Part shown: piece by piece, positions 15,516-24,835 of the stretch
Layout: each line of letters begins with the position of its first letter
Numbering within the stretch: the first letter of the stretch is position 1
From: Paenibacillus sp. An7
Lineage (GTDB): Bacteria > Bacillota > Bacilli > Paenibacillales > Paenibacillaceae
Reading direction: 5' to 3'
Length of the DNA stretch: 64,000 nucleotides
Assembly (NCBI RefSeq): GCF_009870785.1
Contig: NZ_WTWX01000009.1
Location: 1 to 64,000, forward strand
Notes under the pieces: generated by a model
Database searches by the model: none
What the model saw: only the letters and a program-made list of their open reading frames with translations
Told to the model about the DNA's origin: nothing
Made by a program: the position numbers and the translations under genes

Positions 15516-16970
15516 ATGGAAGCAATGACATTTGTCCTGTTCGGGGCTACAGGCGATCTAGCCAAAAGAAAAATATATCCGGCACTTTACAATTTATATG
15601 TAGATGAGAAGATGCCAAAAGCATTTTCAGTCATCGGTCTGGGAAGAAGAGAAGTATCCGATGTTGATTTTCAAGCCCGAGTAGAGGAATCATTACATAC
15701 ATTCTCTCGCCGGTCGCCAGAAGATGCAGCTAAGGTTCGCGATTTTTTAGGTGCATTTCGTTATACGTCACTAAATAATAAAAACGTAGAAGATTACAAG
15801 AAACTGCTTGAGGTTGTGGAACGCCGTGAACAAGAACTGAGCATTCCGCAGAATCGGATGTTCTATTTGTCCGTAGCACCGGAGTTCTTTGAACCCATCG
15901 CTGAAAACATTAAAGAAAGCGGTCTGGGATCAGGAAAAGGCTGGAAACGTTTGATTATTGAGAAACCTTTTGGGCATGACCTAAGTTCAGCACGCCGTCT
16001 GAATGAGAAACTCAGCAATACGTTTGCAGAAAATGAAATCTACCGGATTGACCACTTCCTTGGTAAACCTATGGTTCAGAATATGGAAGTCTTTAGTGCG
16101 ACTAACCCTGTTATTCAAGCTCTATGGGGTAACCACTATGTATCCAACATTCAAATTACAGCAAGTGAAACGGTAGGAGTAGAGGAAAGAGCGGCGTATT
16201 ATGACCAGAGCGGTGCAGTACGTGATATGTTCCAGAATCATATGTTGCAGTTGCTTATGATGATTGCTTTGCATCTACCGAAGAAATCTTCTCCAGAAGA
16301 GATTCGTTTTAAAAAGAAAAGCACAGCAGAGGCACTCATCCCTCTCTTACAGGAAAAACTGAATGAGAACATTGTCCGCGCACAATATCGAGCAGGAGAG
16401 CTGCAAGGTAAACCTGTGGTGGCATATGTGGACGAACCTGGTGTTGAGGCCTCTTCTCAGAATGATACGTACTTTGCTGCACGTGTATTTCTTGATGATC
16501 CGTTCTGGAATGAAGTTCCTTTCTATATTCGCACAGGTAAGCGTCTTAGTGAAAAATCCACACGGATTATTGTTGAGTTTAAACGACCGCTTAACACGGG
16601 AATTCCTGTCGATGAAAATCTAGGTGCCAATTTGCTCATTATTGATATTGGTCCAAAAGAAGGAATCCGCATCCAATTGAATGCAAAAAGTCCAATGCAC
16701 CACGATACGATTGAACCGATGGAACTCAGCTATAGTTCATCTTACGATAATGTTCCAGAAGCTTACGAGAATCTTATCTTTGATGCTTTACGCGGAGATG
16801 CAACCTTCTTTGCACATTGGGATGAAGTAGAATTGTCCTGGAAGTGGGTACAGCCTATTCTAGATGCATTTACAGCAAATGAAGTACCACTTCATTATTA
16901 TGAAGCAGGTACAGAAGGTCCGAAAGCTGCGGAAGAACTTCTTGCTCAAGATGGTAACGAGTGGCATTAA
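15516..16970 (+). CDS. zwf: Glucose-6-phosphate 1-dehydrogenase, copy 2
   Basis: 484 residues, the usual bacterial G6PDH length. Seen: GATGDLAKRK (about 9-18), EKPFGHDLSSA, and RIDHFLGKPMVQN with catalytic His180. CAGGAGGC lies 9 bases before the ATG. It is followed by gnd (102 bases) and tal (115 bases), making a compact pentose-phosphate set. It differs in length and sequence from the copy at 7026, so the two may differ in cofactor preference or regulation; the sequence alone does not say which. Confidence 0.95.
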   Translation: MEAMTFVLFGATGDLAKRKIYPALYNLYVDEKMPKAFSVIGLGRREVSDVDFQARVEESLHTFSRRSPEDAAKVRDFLGAFRYTSLNNKNVEDYKKLLEVVERREQELSIPQNRMFYLSVAPEFFEPIAENIKESGLGSGKGWKRLIIEKPFGHDLSSARRLNEKLSNTFAENEIYRIDHFLGKPMVQNMEVFSATNPVIQALWGNHYVSNIQITASETVGVEERAAYYDQSGAVRDMFQNHMLQLLMMIALHLPKKSSPEEIRFKKKSTAEALIPLLQEKLNENIVRAQYRAGELQGKPVVAYVDEPGVEASSQNDTYFAARVFLDDPFWNEVPFYIRTGKRLSEKSTRIIVEFKRPLNTGIPVDENLGANLLIIDIGPKEGIRIQLNAKSPMHHDTIEPMELSYSSSYDNVPEAYENLIFDALRGDATFFAHWDEVELSWKWVQPILDAFTANEVPLHYYEAGTEGPKAAEELLAQDGNEWH

Positions 16971-17072
16971 CATTGAATAGCTGATCTTACGCGTTATCCA
17001 GCTGATTTAAGCTGATGACATATACAGTTTCACTACATTTTAGATTGAGCATAATTTAGGAGGCACTTGGAC

Positions 17073-17966
17073 ATGAAAATAGGATTAATTGGTTTAGGTA
17101 AAATGGGACTGAATCTTGGTAGAAATCTGATCGACCATAAGCATGAAGTGGTTGCTTATGATTTGAATGAAAAAGCAGTTTCAGAGATGAAAGAATACGG
17201 TGCAACAGGCGTTTCTTCTTACAAAGAAATGGCAGACTCCATGGAATCACCAAGAATCCTATGGATTATGGTACCGCACTCTGTAGTTGATGGAGTAATT
17301 AATGATTTGATCCCAATATTGTCCAAAGGTGACATTGTTATTGAAGCAGGTAACTCTCATTACAAAGAATCCATTCGTCGTTATGAGCAGTTGAAAGAAC
17401 ATGGCATCCATTTCATGGACGTAGGTACTTCTGGCGGCATGGAAGGTGCACGTAATGGTGCATGTTACATGATTGGCGGAGACGAAGAAGCATGGAATAT
17501 CGTTGAACCACTATTTAAAGACACAGCCGTAGAGAATGGTTATCTATATGCGGGTAAAGCCGGCAGCGGACATTTTCTGAAAATGGTTCACAACGGAATT
17601 GAGTACGGTATGATGGCATCGATTGGTGAAGGATTTGAAGTACTCGAGAAAAGTGACTTTGATTTTGACTACGAAAAAGTAGCACGCGTATGGAACAACG
17701 GTTCGGTTATTCGCTCTTGGCTGATGGAACTTACAGAGCGTGCCTTCTCTAAAGATTCAAACCTGGATGAAATTCGCGGGGTTATGCACTCTTCTGGTGA
17801 AGGTAAATGGACGGTTGAAACGGCATTTGATCTACAAGCAGCTACTCCAGTTATCGCACTTTCGCTTCTTATGCGTTACCGTTCCCTTGAGAATGATACG
17901 TTTACAGGAAAAGTGGTAGCGGCACTTCGGAATGAATTTGGCGGACATGCTGTAGAGAAAAAATAA
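17073..17966 (+). CDS. gnd: 6-phosphogluconate dehydrogenase, short (GntZ/YqeC-like) type
   Basis: 297 residues, the short single-repeat 6PGDH class, which is often NAD-dependent, rather than the ~470-residue form. It oxidatively decarboxylates 6-phosphogluconate to ribulose 5-phosphate. Seen: nucleotide fingerprint GLGKMG (7-12), EAGNSHY, the substrate motif DVGTSGGMEGARNG, and catalytic Lys in GHFLKMVHNGIEYG. The ATG at 17073 is chosen over TTG at 17067 because TAGGAGG is then 9 bases upstream. It sits between zwf2 and tal. Confidence 0.92.
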   Translation: MKIGLIGLGKMGLNLGRNLIDHKHEVVAYDLNEKAVSEMKEYGATGVSSYKEMADSMESPRILWIMVPHSVVDGVINDLIPILSKGDIVIEAGNSHYKESIRRYEQLKEHGIHFMDVGTSGGMEGARNGACYMIGGDEEAWNIVEPLFKDTAVENGYLYAGKAGSGHFLKMVHNGIEYGMMASIGEGFEVLEKSDFDFDYEKVARVWNNGSVIRSWLMELTERAFSKDSNLDEIRGVMHSSGEGKWTVETAFDLQAATPVIALSLLMRYRSLENDTFTGKVVAALRNEFGGHAVEKK

Positions 17967-17987
17967 TAAAATGTTAAAATGTGTTTA

Positions 17988-18029
17988 AAATATATGCCAA
18001 TGTTTATATATAAATATTGGCATATATTT
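17988..18029. repeat. 42-bp near-perfect palindrome between gnd and tal
   Basis: Left arm AAATATATGCCAATGTTTATA is followed directly by its reverse complement with one mismatch. No T-run follows, so it is not a standard terminator. It could be an mRNA-processing hairpin or an operator. Confidence 0.6.
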
Positions 18030-18081
18030 ATATCTATTAAAATGATCACCTATTAAGTAAAACTATGGAGGGCATGTCATT

Positions 18082-18747
18082 ATGAAATTTTTCTTAGATA
18101 CTGGGAATGTTGAACAAATTAAAAGAATTCATCGTCTGGGTCTGGTAGATGGCGTAACGACGAATCCTTCTCTAATTGCTAAAGAAGGTCGCGTTTTTAA
18201 AGACGTGATCAAAGAAATTACTTCTTTTGTAGAAGGTCCTGTCAGTGCTGAAGTTATTGGTACAAAAGCAGAAGACATGTTGAAAGAAGCAGAAGAAATC
18301 GCAACTTGGGCACCGAATGTGGTTATTAAATTGCCAATGACTGAGGATGGTCTTTATGCGACGAATGAACTGAGCAAAAAAGGAATTAAAACCAATGTTA
18401 CATTGGTCTTCTCAGCAGCTCAAGGTCTCATGGCAGCAAAAGCGGGTGCAACATTCATCAGTCCATTTGTTGGACGTTTGGATGATATCTCAGTGGATGG
18501 AATGCAACTTATCCGTGATCTGCGTCAGATCTTGGATACGTATCATCTTCCTGCTGAAATCATTGCAGCAAGTATCCGTAACATTAAACATGTAGAGGAT
18601 GCTGCTCTTGCGGGTGCGCATATTGCAACAATCCCAGGTACACTGGTGCCAACCCTTTGGAAACATCCACTTACAGATAGTGGAATTGAGCGTTTCCTTA
18701 AAGATTGGGAGTCCGTTCCTCAAGATGCTAAACCACCAATGAAATAA
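18082..18747 (+). CDS. tal: Transaldolase (small FSA/TalC-type)
   Basis: 221 residues, a single TIM barrel of the short transaldolase/fructose-6-phosphate aldolase family. [10 protein letters not shown] opens the barrel, [13 protein letters not shown] follows, and the Schiff-base lysine is Lys83 in VVIKLPMT. The members [12 protein letters not shown] and AASIRN are typical. It moves dihydroxyacetone units between sugar phosphates in the non-oxidative pentose phosphate pathway. ATGGAGGGC precedes the ATG. It is the last gene of the zwf-gnd-tal cluster. Confidence 0.93.
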   Translation: MKFFLDTGNVEQIKRIHRLGLVDGVTTNPSLIAKEGRVFKDVIKEITSFVEGPVSAEVIGTKAEDMLKEAEEIATWAPNVVIKLPMTEDGLYATNELSKKGIKTNVTLVFSAAQGLMAAKAGATFISPFVGRLDDISVDGMQLIRDLRQILDTYHLPAEIIAASIRNIKHVEDAALAGAHIATIPGTLVPTLWKHPLTDSGIERFLKDWESVPQDAKPPMK

Positions 18748-18785
18748 CTTGAAATTTGTTTAATATGATTCAAGGTGGATAAGAA

Positions 18786-18836
18786 GAGAATTCCTACGGG
18801 AGTTCTCTTTTTTTTTAATACTTTTTTGTATACGAT
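18786..18836 (+). terminator. Terminator of the pentose-phosphate cluster
   Basis: GAGAATTCC-TACG-GGAGTTCTC hairpin followed by a long T-run. Confidence 0.88.
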
Positions 18837-18922
18837 AACACAGACCATCAGGCTTGCTTCTTTTTTATGGTCAGGCTGCATAGATTAAAAGAAGAAACCT
18901 CTCTCAAGGGAGGAATGCGTGC

Positions 18923-19768
18923 ATGGCATTCAGAAGATCCAGGTGGAGAAATCAGCATCAAAAAACAGGGGGACACTGGAAAAAGTGGTTACTGATCTTT
19001 ATGCTTGTGATTGTGATTTTGACGGTGCAATCTGCTGCATACATAGAGCGGAATCTGAAGCCTCCGATTATGCATTTAGCTAAAATCAGGGTGAAGCAGC
19101 TGGCGACAGAAGCGATTAACAAAGCCATAACGAGTCAAATTGCAGATGGCAAACCGTCTGATGATCTCATTGAGTGGAAAACGGATACCAAGGGAAAGAT
19201 TAGTGGTTTTATGTTGAATTACGATGAGCACATGAGAATTACGTCAAATGCATTATCCATTGTTCAAACTACACTACAAGATATGGAGTCATTCAGAGAT
19301 CACATTCCACTCGGGCAAGCGCTGGGAAGTACGATCTTGTCCTCTTTTGGTCCTAAGGTGCCCATTCGAATTGAACCACAAGGCGCGGTAAAAGTAGATC
19401 TTAGCACAAGACAGCAAAATGCGGGAATTAATATGATTTTGGTTGAGGTATACATTCACATCATTGCTGAGGTGGCTGTTGTAGTTCCGCTGGATATGGA
19501 ACCTGAAATTGTAGACACGGAGTTGCCGATTTCCTACTTACTTGTTGTTGGAGATGTGCCTATGTATTATTACGATAATCAAGGACGTCCTGTAGGAGAT
19601 AATGGAGCAAGTGCACCCAGCTTAGCGCTTCCTTCTTTACCATCAGCTGCAACACCGAGCACGGGAGTCACAACCCCCGATGCAAGCAGCACCGTCCCCA
19701 AGAACGAGGGGAATAGTCAGCTCTATCTGGAAGAGCCGGAACCTCTTTTACCGAGTGGTAATGAGTAA
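18923..19768 (+). CDS. yunB: Sporulation protein YunB
   Basis: 281 residues. A basic N-terminus, one membrane anchor (about residues 23-42) and an extracytoplasmic domain typical of YunB (IMHLAKIRVKQLATEAINKA, LGQALGSTILSSFGPKVPI). The last 60 residues are Pro/Ser/Thr-rich and low in complexity. YunB is required for normal spore formation in B. subtilis. AAGGGAGG lies 9 bases before the ATG. It is convergent with lytH, as in the yunA-yunB neighbourhood of B. subtilis. Confidence 0.92.
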   Translation: MAFRRSRWRNQHQKTGGHWKKWLLIFMLVIVILTVQSAAYIERNLKPPIMHLAKIRVKQLATEAINKAITSQIADGKPSDDLIEWKTDTKGKISGFMLNYDEHMRITSNALSIVQTTLQDMESFRDHIPLGQALGSTILSSFGPKVPIRIEPQGAVKVDLSTRQQNAGINMILVEVYIHIIAEVAVVVPLDMEPEIVDTELPISYLLVVGDVPMYYYDNQGRPVGDNGASAPSLALPSLPSAATPSTGVTTPDASSTVPKNEGNSQLYLEEPEPLLPSGNE

Positions 19769-19816
19769 GTGAGAAAGTTAAATCCTTTTAATCGTAAAAA
19801 AAGATCGTAAAAAAAG

Positions 19817-19876
19817 AAAGTGACTTGTACAAGAATCGTCTGTTTTCCAGAGGATGCTTACGTAACAAGTCACTTT
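19817..19876. terminator. Bidirectional terminator between yunB and lytH
   Basis: AAAGTGACTTGT and ACAAGTCACTTT form the stem around a long loop; A-rich and T-rich flanks exist on both sides. Confidence 0.7.
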
Positions 19877-19880
19877 ATAA

Positions 19881-20948
19881 TTAAGGTGAAATTTTCTTTT
19901 TCGTTTTGGCTTGTATAGCTTTACGTTCTTCATTCTCCCAGCGATGCAGGGATGGATAGGGATCAAAAGACCATTCAGTAAGCCCTGTATCCCGGTAAAT
20001 ACCATAATGCAGATGAGGAGGGAATTTACCTTGTGTCCCTGGCTTACCATAACCGGAGCTTCCTACCCATCCAATGGTTTGTCCTGGAGTCACAATACTG
20101 CCTACGTGGATACCCTTCTCAAAGCCAGATAAATGCGCATAGTAGTGATAGTGGTTGTCTAGGTCCCTAATCCCCACGCGCCATCCTCCAAATGGATTCC
20201 AGCCTTTAATTTCAATTATTCCATAACAAGTACTTCGGACCGTCAAGCCATGATGGGCAAAAAGGTCGGTTCCTTCATGAATTCTCCGTCCACCCCAGCT
20301 GCGGCTTGTTCCCCAGGTGCTTCGGTAAGAGTACACGGTACCTAAAGGTAAAGGGAATGCATGCTCCGAAAGCTCAAGCGTATCAAAATGCTTATAGATT
20401 CTGGCGAATTGCTGTATTCTTTGTACCGCTCTTGTGTTCTGGTAATAGTGCCAGAGAGAGATACCGATATCGTCTGCGGATATCCCATATTTTGAAGCAA
20501 CACGAGACATCGTATAAAGTACATCCACATTATTCTGTGGGTCTGCTTTCTGGTCACCCGTTCCATCGAGTCCAATTCCACCAAAGAGGGCAATGGACAT
20601 AGGATTCTTATCCTGCTGATCTGGATTTAAAATTCCTGCCCATCGGCTGGATTCAAAAAAGATACCTGTTAACCGCTCTTCATGTGCGCGGTCCTTCGGA
20701 TGTGCTTTTGTCATCGTTCGCTCATACTGATCGATCGCTGCAAGATAGTACCAAGGAACGCCGCTCACAACGCTAATTTGGTCATATAATGCCTTGCGTT
20801 CTCTATAAGTATCTTGAGCGCTTGGGGGAGTTACTGGTTTCTCCTGAGCCAAAGCATCAGCTGGTGCAAGTGAGGCAAAGAAAGAGAGAGTGAGTGTGAC
20901 TTTCAGACAAAGCATTCGCAAGTTATGTTTTTTGTACAACCGTAACAA
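19881..20948 (-). CDS. lytH: M23 peptidase, LytH-like sporulation endopeptidase
   Basis: 355 residues from a TTG at 20948, chosen because AAAGGAGG lies 8 bases upstream; the start yields a clean signal peptide (MLRLYKKHNLRMLCLKVTLT, then a hydrophobic core ending ADALAQ). The C-terminal third is an M23/LytM metalloendopeptidase with zinc motifs HEGTDLFA (His-x3-Asp) and HLHYGIY (His-x-His). B. subtilis LytH (YunA) trims side chains of cortex peptidoglycan to L-Ala during sporulation. The position next to yunB and lipA supports the LytH assignment. Confidence 0.88.
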   Translation of the reverse strand: MLRLYKKHNLRMLCLKVTLTLSFFASLAPADALAQEKPVTPPSAQDTYRERKALYDQISVVSGVPWYYLAAIDQYERTMTKAHPKDRAHEERLTGIFFESSRWAGILNPDQQDKNPMSIALFGGIGLDGTGDQKADPQNNVDVLYTMSRVASKYGISADDIGISLWHYYQNTRAVQRIQQFARIYKHFDTLELSEHAFPLPLGTVYSYRSTWGTSRSWGGRRIHEGTDLFAHHGLTVRSTCYGIIEIKGWNPFGGWRVGIRDLDNHYHYYAHLSGFEKGIHVGSIVTPGQTIGWVGSSGYGKPGTQGKFPPHLHYGIYRDTGLTEWSFDPYPSLHRWENEERKAIQAKTKKKISP

Positions 20949-21152
20949 CAGATACGCCTCCTTTCTTCGTTTTCGCTCAAAGTTATGTTTAGGTTCACAC
21001 AACACTCTTGTTTTTATGCCTTGAAATGAAAAAAAGAATCGGAAGCGTAAAGAAGAAATGATTAGAAATGGAGGTTATTTCCATAAAAATCATGTTATAA
21101 TGTGTCCGTGCGATAGTTTAATACATCTCTATATAGAAAAGAGGGTACTTCC

Positions 21153-22040
21153 TTGGGGAGCAAAGTGAAAGAACCTAAACCAGAGTGGATTAAGATAAAA
21201 CTAACCGCAGGTGAACCGTATCAAGAAATTAAAACAATGATGCGTTCAAAAACCCTTCATACGGTCTGCGAAGAAGCACGTTGTCCTAATATTTATGAGT
21301 GCTGGGCAAATCGTACAGCAACTTTTATGATTCTTGGAGATATTTGTACAAGAGCCTGCCGATTCTGTGCAGTAAATACGGGGCTGCCTACTGAGCTTGA
21401 TTTAGAGGAGCCGGAACGTGTTGCTGAAGCAGCAGAACAGATGAATTTACAACATTGTGTAGTGACGAGTGTAGCGAGGGATGACCTAACCGATGGAGGG
21501 GCTTCCATTTTTGCCGAAACCATCAAAGCGATACGCAGAAAACTGCCTTTATGTAGTGTTGAGGTACTCATTCCTGATTTTCTAGGGAATAAAGAGGCAC
21601 TGCAAATCGTCATGGATGCAAAACCTGATATACTTAATCATAATATTGAAACGGTAGAACGCCTGTCTGATCAGGTTCGTGCCAAAGCTAAGTATGAACG
21701 TTCTCTTGAATTACTCAAAAGATCAAAAGAAATGAATCCAGATATTCCAACAAAGTCAAGTATTATGCTGGGGCTTGGGGAAGAGTGGGATGAAATCCTT
21801 CAGACAATGGACGATTTGAGAGCAGTCGATTGTAATATTATGACGATTGGGCAATATCTACAACCTTCGGACAAGCATTTATATGTAAAAAGGTATGTAA
21901 CACCTGAAGAATTCGCGGAACTAAAAAAAGAAGGCTTGGCCCGAGGATTCAGTCATGTTGAATCAGGACCTATGGTTAGAAGTTCATATCATGCACATGA
22001 ACAAGTAAAGTCTGCCGCGAATGCAAATAATGTAGTATAG
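21153..22040 (+). CDS. lipA: Lipoyl synthase
   Basis: 295 residues. A radical SAM enzyme that inserts two sulfurs into octanoyl chains. Both clusters are visible: the auxiliary [4Fe-4S] motif [12 protein letters not shown] and the radical SAM motif CTRACRFC, plus the C-terminal RSSYHA that ligates the sacrificial cluster. The start is TTG with AGAGGGTAC upstream. It is divergent from lytH and followed by yutD after 60 bases. Confidence 0.97.
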   Translation: MGSKVKEPKPEWIKIKLTAGEPYQEIKTMMRSKTLHTVCEEARCPNIYECWANRTATFMILGDICTRACRFCAVNTGLPTELDLEEPERVAEAAEQMNLQHCVVTSVARDDLTDGGASIFAETIKAIRRKLPLCSVEVLIPDFLGNKEALQIVMDAKPDILNHNIETVERLSDQVRAKAKYERSLELLKRSKEMNPDIPTKSSIMLGLGEEWDEILQTMDDLRAVDCNIMTIGQYLQPSDKHLYVKRYVTPEEFAELKKEGLARGFSHVESGPMVRSSYHAHEQVKSAANANNVV

Positions 22041-22100
22041 TAGGAGTAAGCCTTTGCATGAAGAAGAAGGCGGTTCGGATAGAAGGGAAGGAAGACGGTT

Positions 22101-22616
22101 TTGATTCAGATCAGCGGCAAAACTTATGAAGTCTTGCAGGACTATAGAAACGGTTGGAATCCGGAAGCCTTTCGTGATCGGTATAGCGATGTCCTTGAAC
22201 GATACGATTATATTATTGGGGATTGGGGCTATAATCAACTGAGACTTAAAGGATTTTACCGAGAGAACCATCCGAAGGCGAATAAAGATACTTCGATTAC
22301 GGGTATGGTTGATTATATTAACGAATATTGTAATTTTGGTTGTGCCTATTTTGTACTTCATAAGCAAAAAGAGCAAAAAGAACCTAAGGATTCAAAAGAG
22401 AAAGAATCTAAGGAGCCTAAGGAATCCCAACCAAAAGAGGCAAAAGAGCTTAAAGAACCTAATGAGCTTAAAGAACCGAAAGAGCCTAAAGAGCCAAAAG
22501 AACCAAAAGAACCTAAAGAGCATAAAGAACATAAAGAACATAAAGAACCTAGAGAGCGCAAGCTCTCTAATGAGAACAAGACAAAAGAAGAAGTTACAGC
22601 AAAAAGCGGTTCCTGA
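22101..22616 (+). CDS. yutD: YutD family protein with KEP-repeat tail
   Basis: 171 residues. Residues 1-90 are the YutD (DUF1027) domain: GKTYEVLQDYRNGWNPEAF, YDYIIGDWGYNQLRLKGFY, CNFGCAYFVLHK. From residue 89 a low-complexity tail of KEP/KEH/KEL triplets runs to about residue 152 and is absent from a typical ~100-residue YutD. The start is TTG after GAAGGGAAGGAAG. The stop codon lies inside the terminator hairpin. Function unknown; conserved next to lipA in Bacillus. Confidence 0.87.
   Translation: MIQISGKTYEVLQDYRNGWNPEAFRDRYSDVLERYDYIIGDWGYNQLRLKGFYRENHPKANKDTSITGMVDYINEYCNFGCAYFVLHKQKEQKEPKDSKEKESKEPKESQPKEAKELKEPNELKEPKEPKEPKEPKEPKEHKEHKEHKEPRERKLSNENKTKEEVTAKSGS
22365..22556 (+). repeat. 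Triplet-codon repeat tract in yutD
   Basis: Imperfect 9-base units (AAAGAACCT, AAAGAGCCT, AAAGAACAT and variants) encode Lys-Glu-Pro or Lys-Glu-His triplets. It is the most repetitive coding stretch in the window and would be expected to vary in length by slippage. Confidence 0.85.
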
Positions 22617-22632
22617 GCAGGAACCGCTTTTT
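22601..22632. terminator. Bidirectional terminator shared by yutD and nadK
   Basis: AAAAAGCGGTTCCTG-AG-CAGGAACCGCTTTTT: perfect 15-base arms. The yutD stop codon (22614-22616) lies within it, and nadK ends 9 bases beyond. Confidence 0.9.
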
Positions 22633-22640
22633 GCTGCAGC

Positions 22641-23447
22641 TTAATCCAGAAAGGCTGTACGAACTCGATCCCAAAATGGATAAGGACGATATCTTGCAAA
22701 ACTAACTTTCTGTCTGGAAACCTGGCACCTTACAGATATAAGATCATCAATTGTCATATTGACGTGATCAATTGTAAGCAGCAGTCTTTGGGATTTTCTG
22801 GAGAAAATATCGCAATGATGATGCTTGGGCAGTACGATAGGCGATCCCAGCGTACGGTAGACTCGGTTATTAATGGAGGCAATCTCAGCAATTTGCATCG
22901 CTTCAATCGTGGGGTGAATCATTGCTCCGCCAAGTGCTTTGTTGTAAGCTGTGCTGCCGGAGGGAGTGGATACGCAAATGCCGTCACCACGAAACATCTC
23001 AAAAGTAATATCATTAATATCGACTTGAGCTACAACTGTTCCATCGACACCCTTGAGGGTAAACTCATTAAGTGCAACCATAGAGGTAACTCCTGATTTT
23101 CGGTGGATCTCCAAATCAACTAAAGGATACTCCACAATACGTGGCTGCAACTGCTGACTCGTATCTAGACCGTTACTCATAAGTTTGATCAGCTCATGAA
23201 GCTCATCCGCTTTCCAGTCTGCATAAAAACCAAGATGACCTGTATGAACACCAACAAAAGCAATATCCGGGATTTGATCTATAAACGTATGAAAAGCTTG
23301 TAGCATGGTGCCATCGCCGCCAATAGAAACAACGATCTCTGGAGATTTGGCATCAAGTATAAATCCCTGCTCTTCAGCGAGGCGGTGGAATTGCTCGGCC
23401 AAATCCATAGATAAAGAGTCTCCTCTGTCCTGAACATAATATCTCAA
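22641..23447 (-). CDS. nadK: NAD kinase
   Basis: 268 residues. It phosphorylates NAD to NADP. Seen: GGDGTML (about residues 44-50), the NE pair in ALNEFTLKG, and the GDGICVSTPSGSTAYN segment of the substrate site. The start is TTG at 23447 with AGGAGC about 8 bases upstream, giving the family N-terminus MRYYVQDRGD. Convergent with yutD. Confidence 0.95.
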   Translation of the reverse strand: MRYYVQDRGDSLSMDLAEQFHRLAEEQGFILDAKSPEIVVSIGGDGTMLQAFHTFIDQIPDIAFVGVHTGHLGFYADWKADELHELIKLMSNGLDTSQQLQPRIVEYPLVDLEIHRKSGVTSMVALNEFTLKGVDGTVVAQVDINDITFEMFRGDGICVSTPSGSTAYNKALGGAMIHPTIEAMQIAEIASINNRVYRTLGSPIVLPKHHHCDIFSRKSQRLLLTIDHVNMTIDDLISVRCQVSRQKVSFARYRPYPFWDRVRTAFLD

Positions 23448-23527
23448 GATGAAAGCTCCTTTGTAATAAGTATAACTTGATGATATCCAATTTCAGGACA
23501 GAAAACAATCGCTGCAACACATTTCCT

Positions 23528-24748
23528 TTAATCTTGAAATTTTGCAGTGAGCTGTTTAATCCATACATAGACAGTGGTTATCATCATTAATCCGCCAATT
23601 AAAATCACAGTAATTGCTAATTGTGATGGAAGCAGATGGATCCCCGTAAGGAGAGAAGCAGAGTCGGAAGGATCAGACCCATTTAACGTATCTACCGTCT
23701 TCATTATTGGGTTCCAGCACAAGAATACAATTACGGCTGCAAGGATCGCATGAACCGCTCTTGCAAACATAAACGGTAAATAACGTAGCGGTGTAGAGTT
23801 CAGGATGCTTACGACCTGAGCATGAACCGATAACCCTCCCCAAGAAAGAATAGAGGCAGCCGCAGCAGCTTTATAGATGAGGGGGACCCCCTCTAAAGTT
23901 CCGGCATACCGAGCACCGAGGGTAACTTCAAACAATCCTCCAACAAGTGACTGAGATAATTCAGTAGGCAATCCAAGGAATAAGAGAACTTGTTCAAGCC
24001 AGCGGTACATCCCATTCATCAGTCCAGCTTCCGTAAATAATTCGAGAATGACTGAAAAAAATACGACAAGTCCGCCGACTACGGTCATCAGCTGTAAAGA
24101 AGAACGGATTGCTTGCTGCACAAGTTGTCCAAGAGAACGTCCATCGCTCTCACGAGCTTGGTGCATTGCATGAAATGCATGCTTCAGACGGTTAGCTTCC
24201 TTAGGTAAAGCTTCCGTATTGAGCTCCGAAGAATCTTTGAGACCATGAAACCGCATGAGAAGACCAACAATAAGTCCAGATCCATAATGAGCAATAGCTA
24301 GAACCGCTGCCAGAGCAGGCATGTGAAAAAAACCAACAGAAACTGCCCCGATGAGGAATATAGGGTCAGATGTGGTAGTAAAAGCAACGAGCCGTTCTCC
24401 TTCTTCTCGTGTGATTTGTTTTTGTTCCCATAACTTAGCTGTTAGTTTAGCTCCAACAGGGTATCCCGAAGCATAGCTGATCGCGGCAACAAAACCGCCT
24501 GTTCCTGGAATTCGAAATACGGGTCTCATAAATGGGTGAAGAAGAGTGCCCATGAAGTGGACGATGCCAAGTCCAAGAAGCAGCTCCGATATGACAAAAA
24601 AGGGAAAGAGAGAAGGGAAGAGAACCTCCCACCAAATGGAAAGACCTCGAACGCCGGACTCCCATACGGATAAAGGATAGATCACCATTAACATGCATAT
24701 ACTGAGTAGACCGAAGGTAATCAAAAGTGGTAAGGCTAGACGCTTCAT
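23528..24748 (-). CDS. ylbJ: Sporulation integral membrane protein YlbJ
   Basis: 406 residues with about 8-10 membrane segments and the nucleoside-recognition ('Gate') domain pattern: SLFPFFVISELLLGLG, GFVAAISYASGYPVGAKLTA, TTSDPIFLIGAVSVGFF. YlbJ is needed for spore cortex formation in B. subtilis, with a proposed role in dipicolinic acid transfer. The ATG at 24748 was taken because homology starts there; an in-frame start 34 codons upstream has no support. It lies 80 bases upstream of nadK on the same strand. Confidence 0.92.
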   Translation of the reverse strand: MKRLALPLLITFGLLSICMLMVIYPLSVWESGVRGLSIWWEVLFPSLFPFFVISELLLGLGIVHFMGTLLHPFMRPVFRIPGTGGFVAAISYASGYPVGAKLTAKLWEQKQITREEGERLVAFTTTSDPIFLIGAVSVGFFHMPALAAVLAIAHYGSGLIVGLLMRFHGLKDSSELNTEALPKEANRLKHAFHAMHQARESDGRSLGQLVQQAIRSSLQLMTVVGGLVVFFSVILELFTEAGLMNGMYRWLEQVLLFLGLPTELSQSLVGGLFEVTLGARYAGTLEGVPLIYKAAAAASILSWGGLSVHAQVVSILNSTPLRYLPFMFARAVHAILAAVIVFLCWNPIMKTVDTLNGSDPSDSASLLTGIHLLPSQLAITVILIGGLMMITTVYVWIKQLTAKFQD

Positions 24749-24835
24749 ATGCCATGGTTCGCCCCTTTTTCTAAAAGCTGTTCGCTGGTTATGAATACTA
24801 TATGAGCCAAGGTGGACAAACAGGACAAAAAAAAT

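Noticed and set aside
17988..18029. gnd-tal palindrome as an intrinsic terminator
   Set aside because: No T-run follows the stem and the arms are AT-rich, so efficient termination is unlikely.
22365..22556. Repeat tract considered as a CRISPR-like array
   Set aside because: Units are 9 bases with no spacers and lie in frame within yutD; no cas genes are present.
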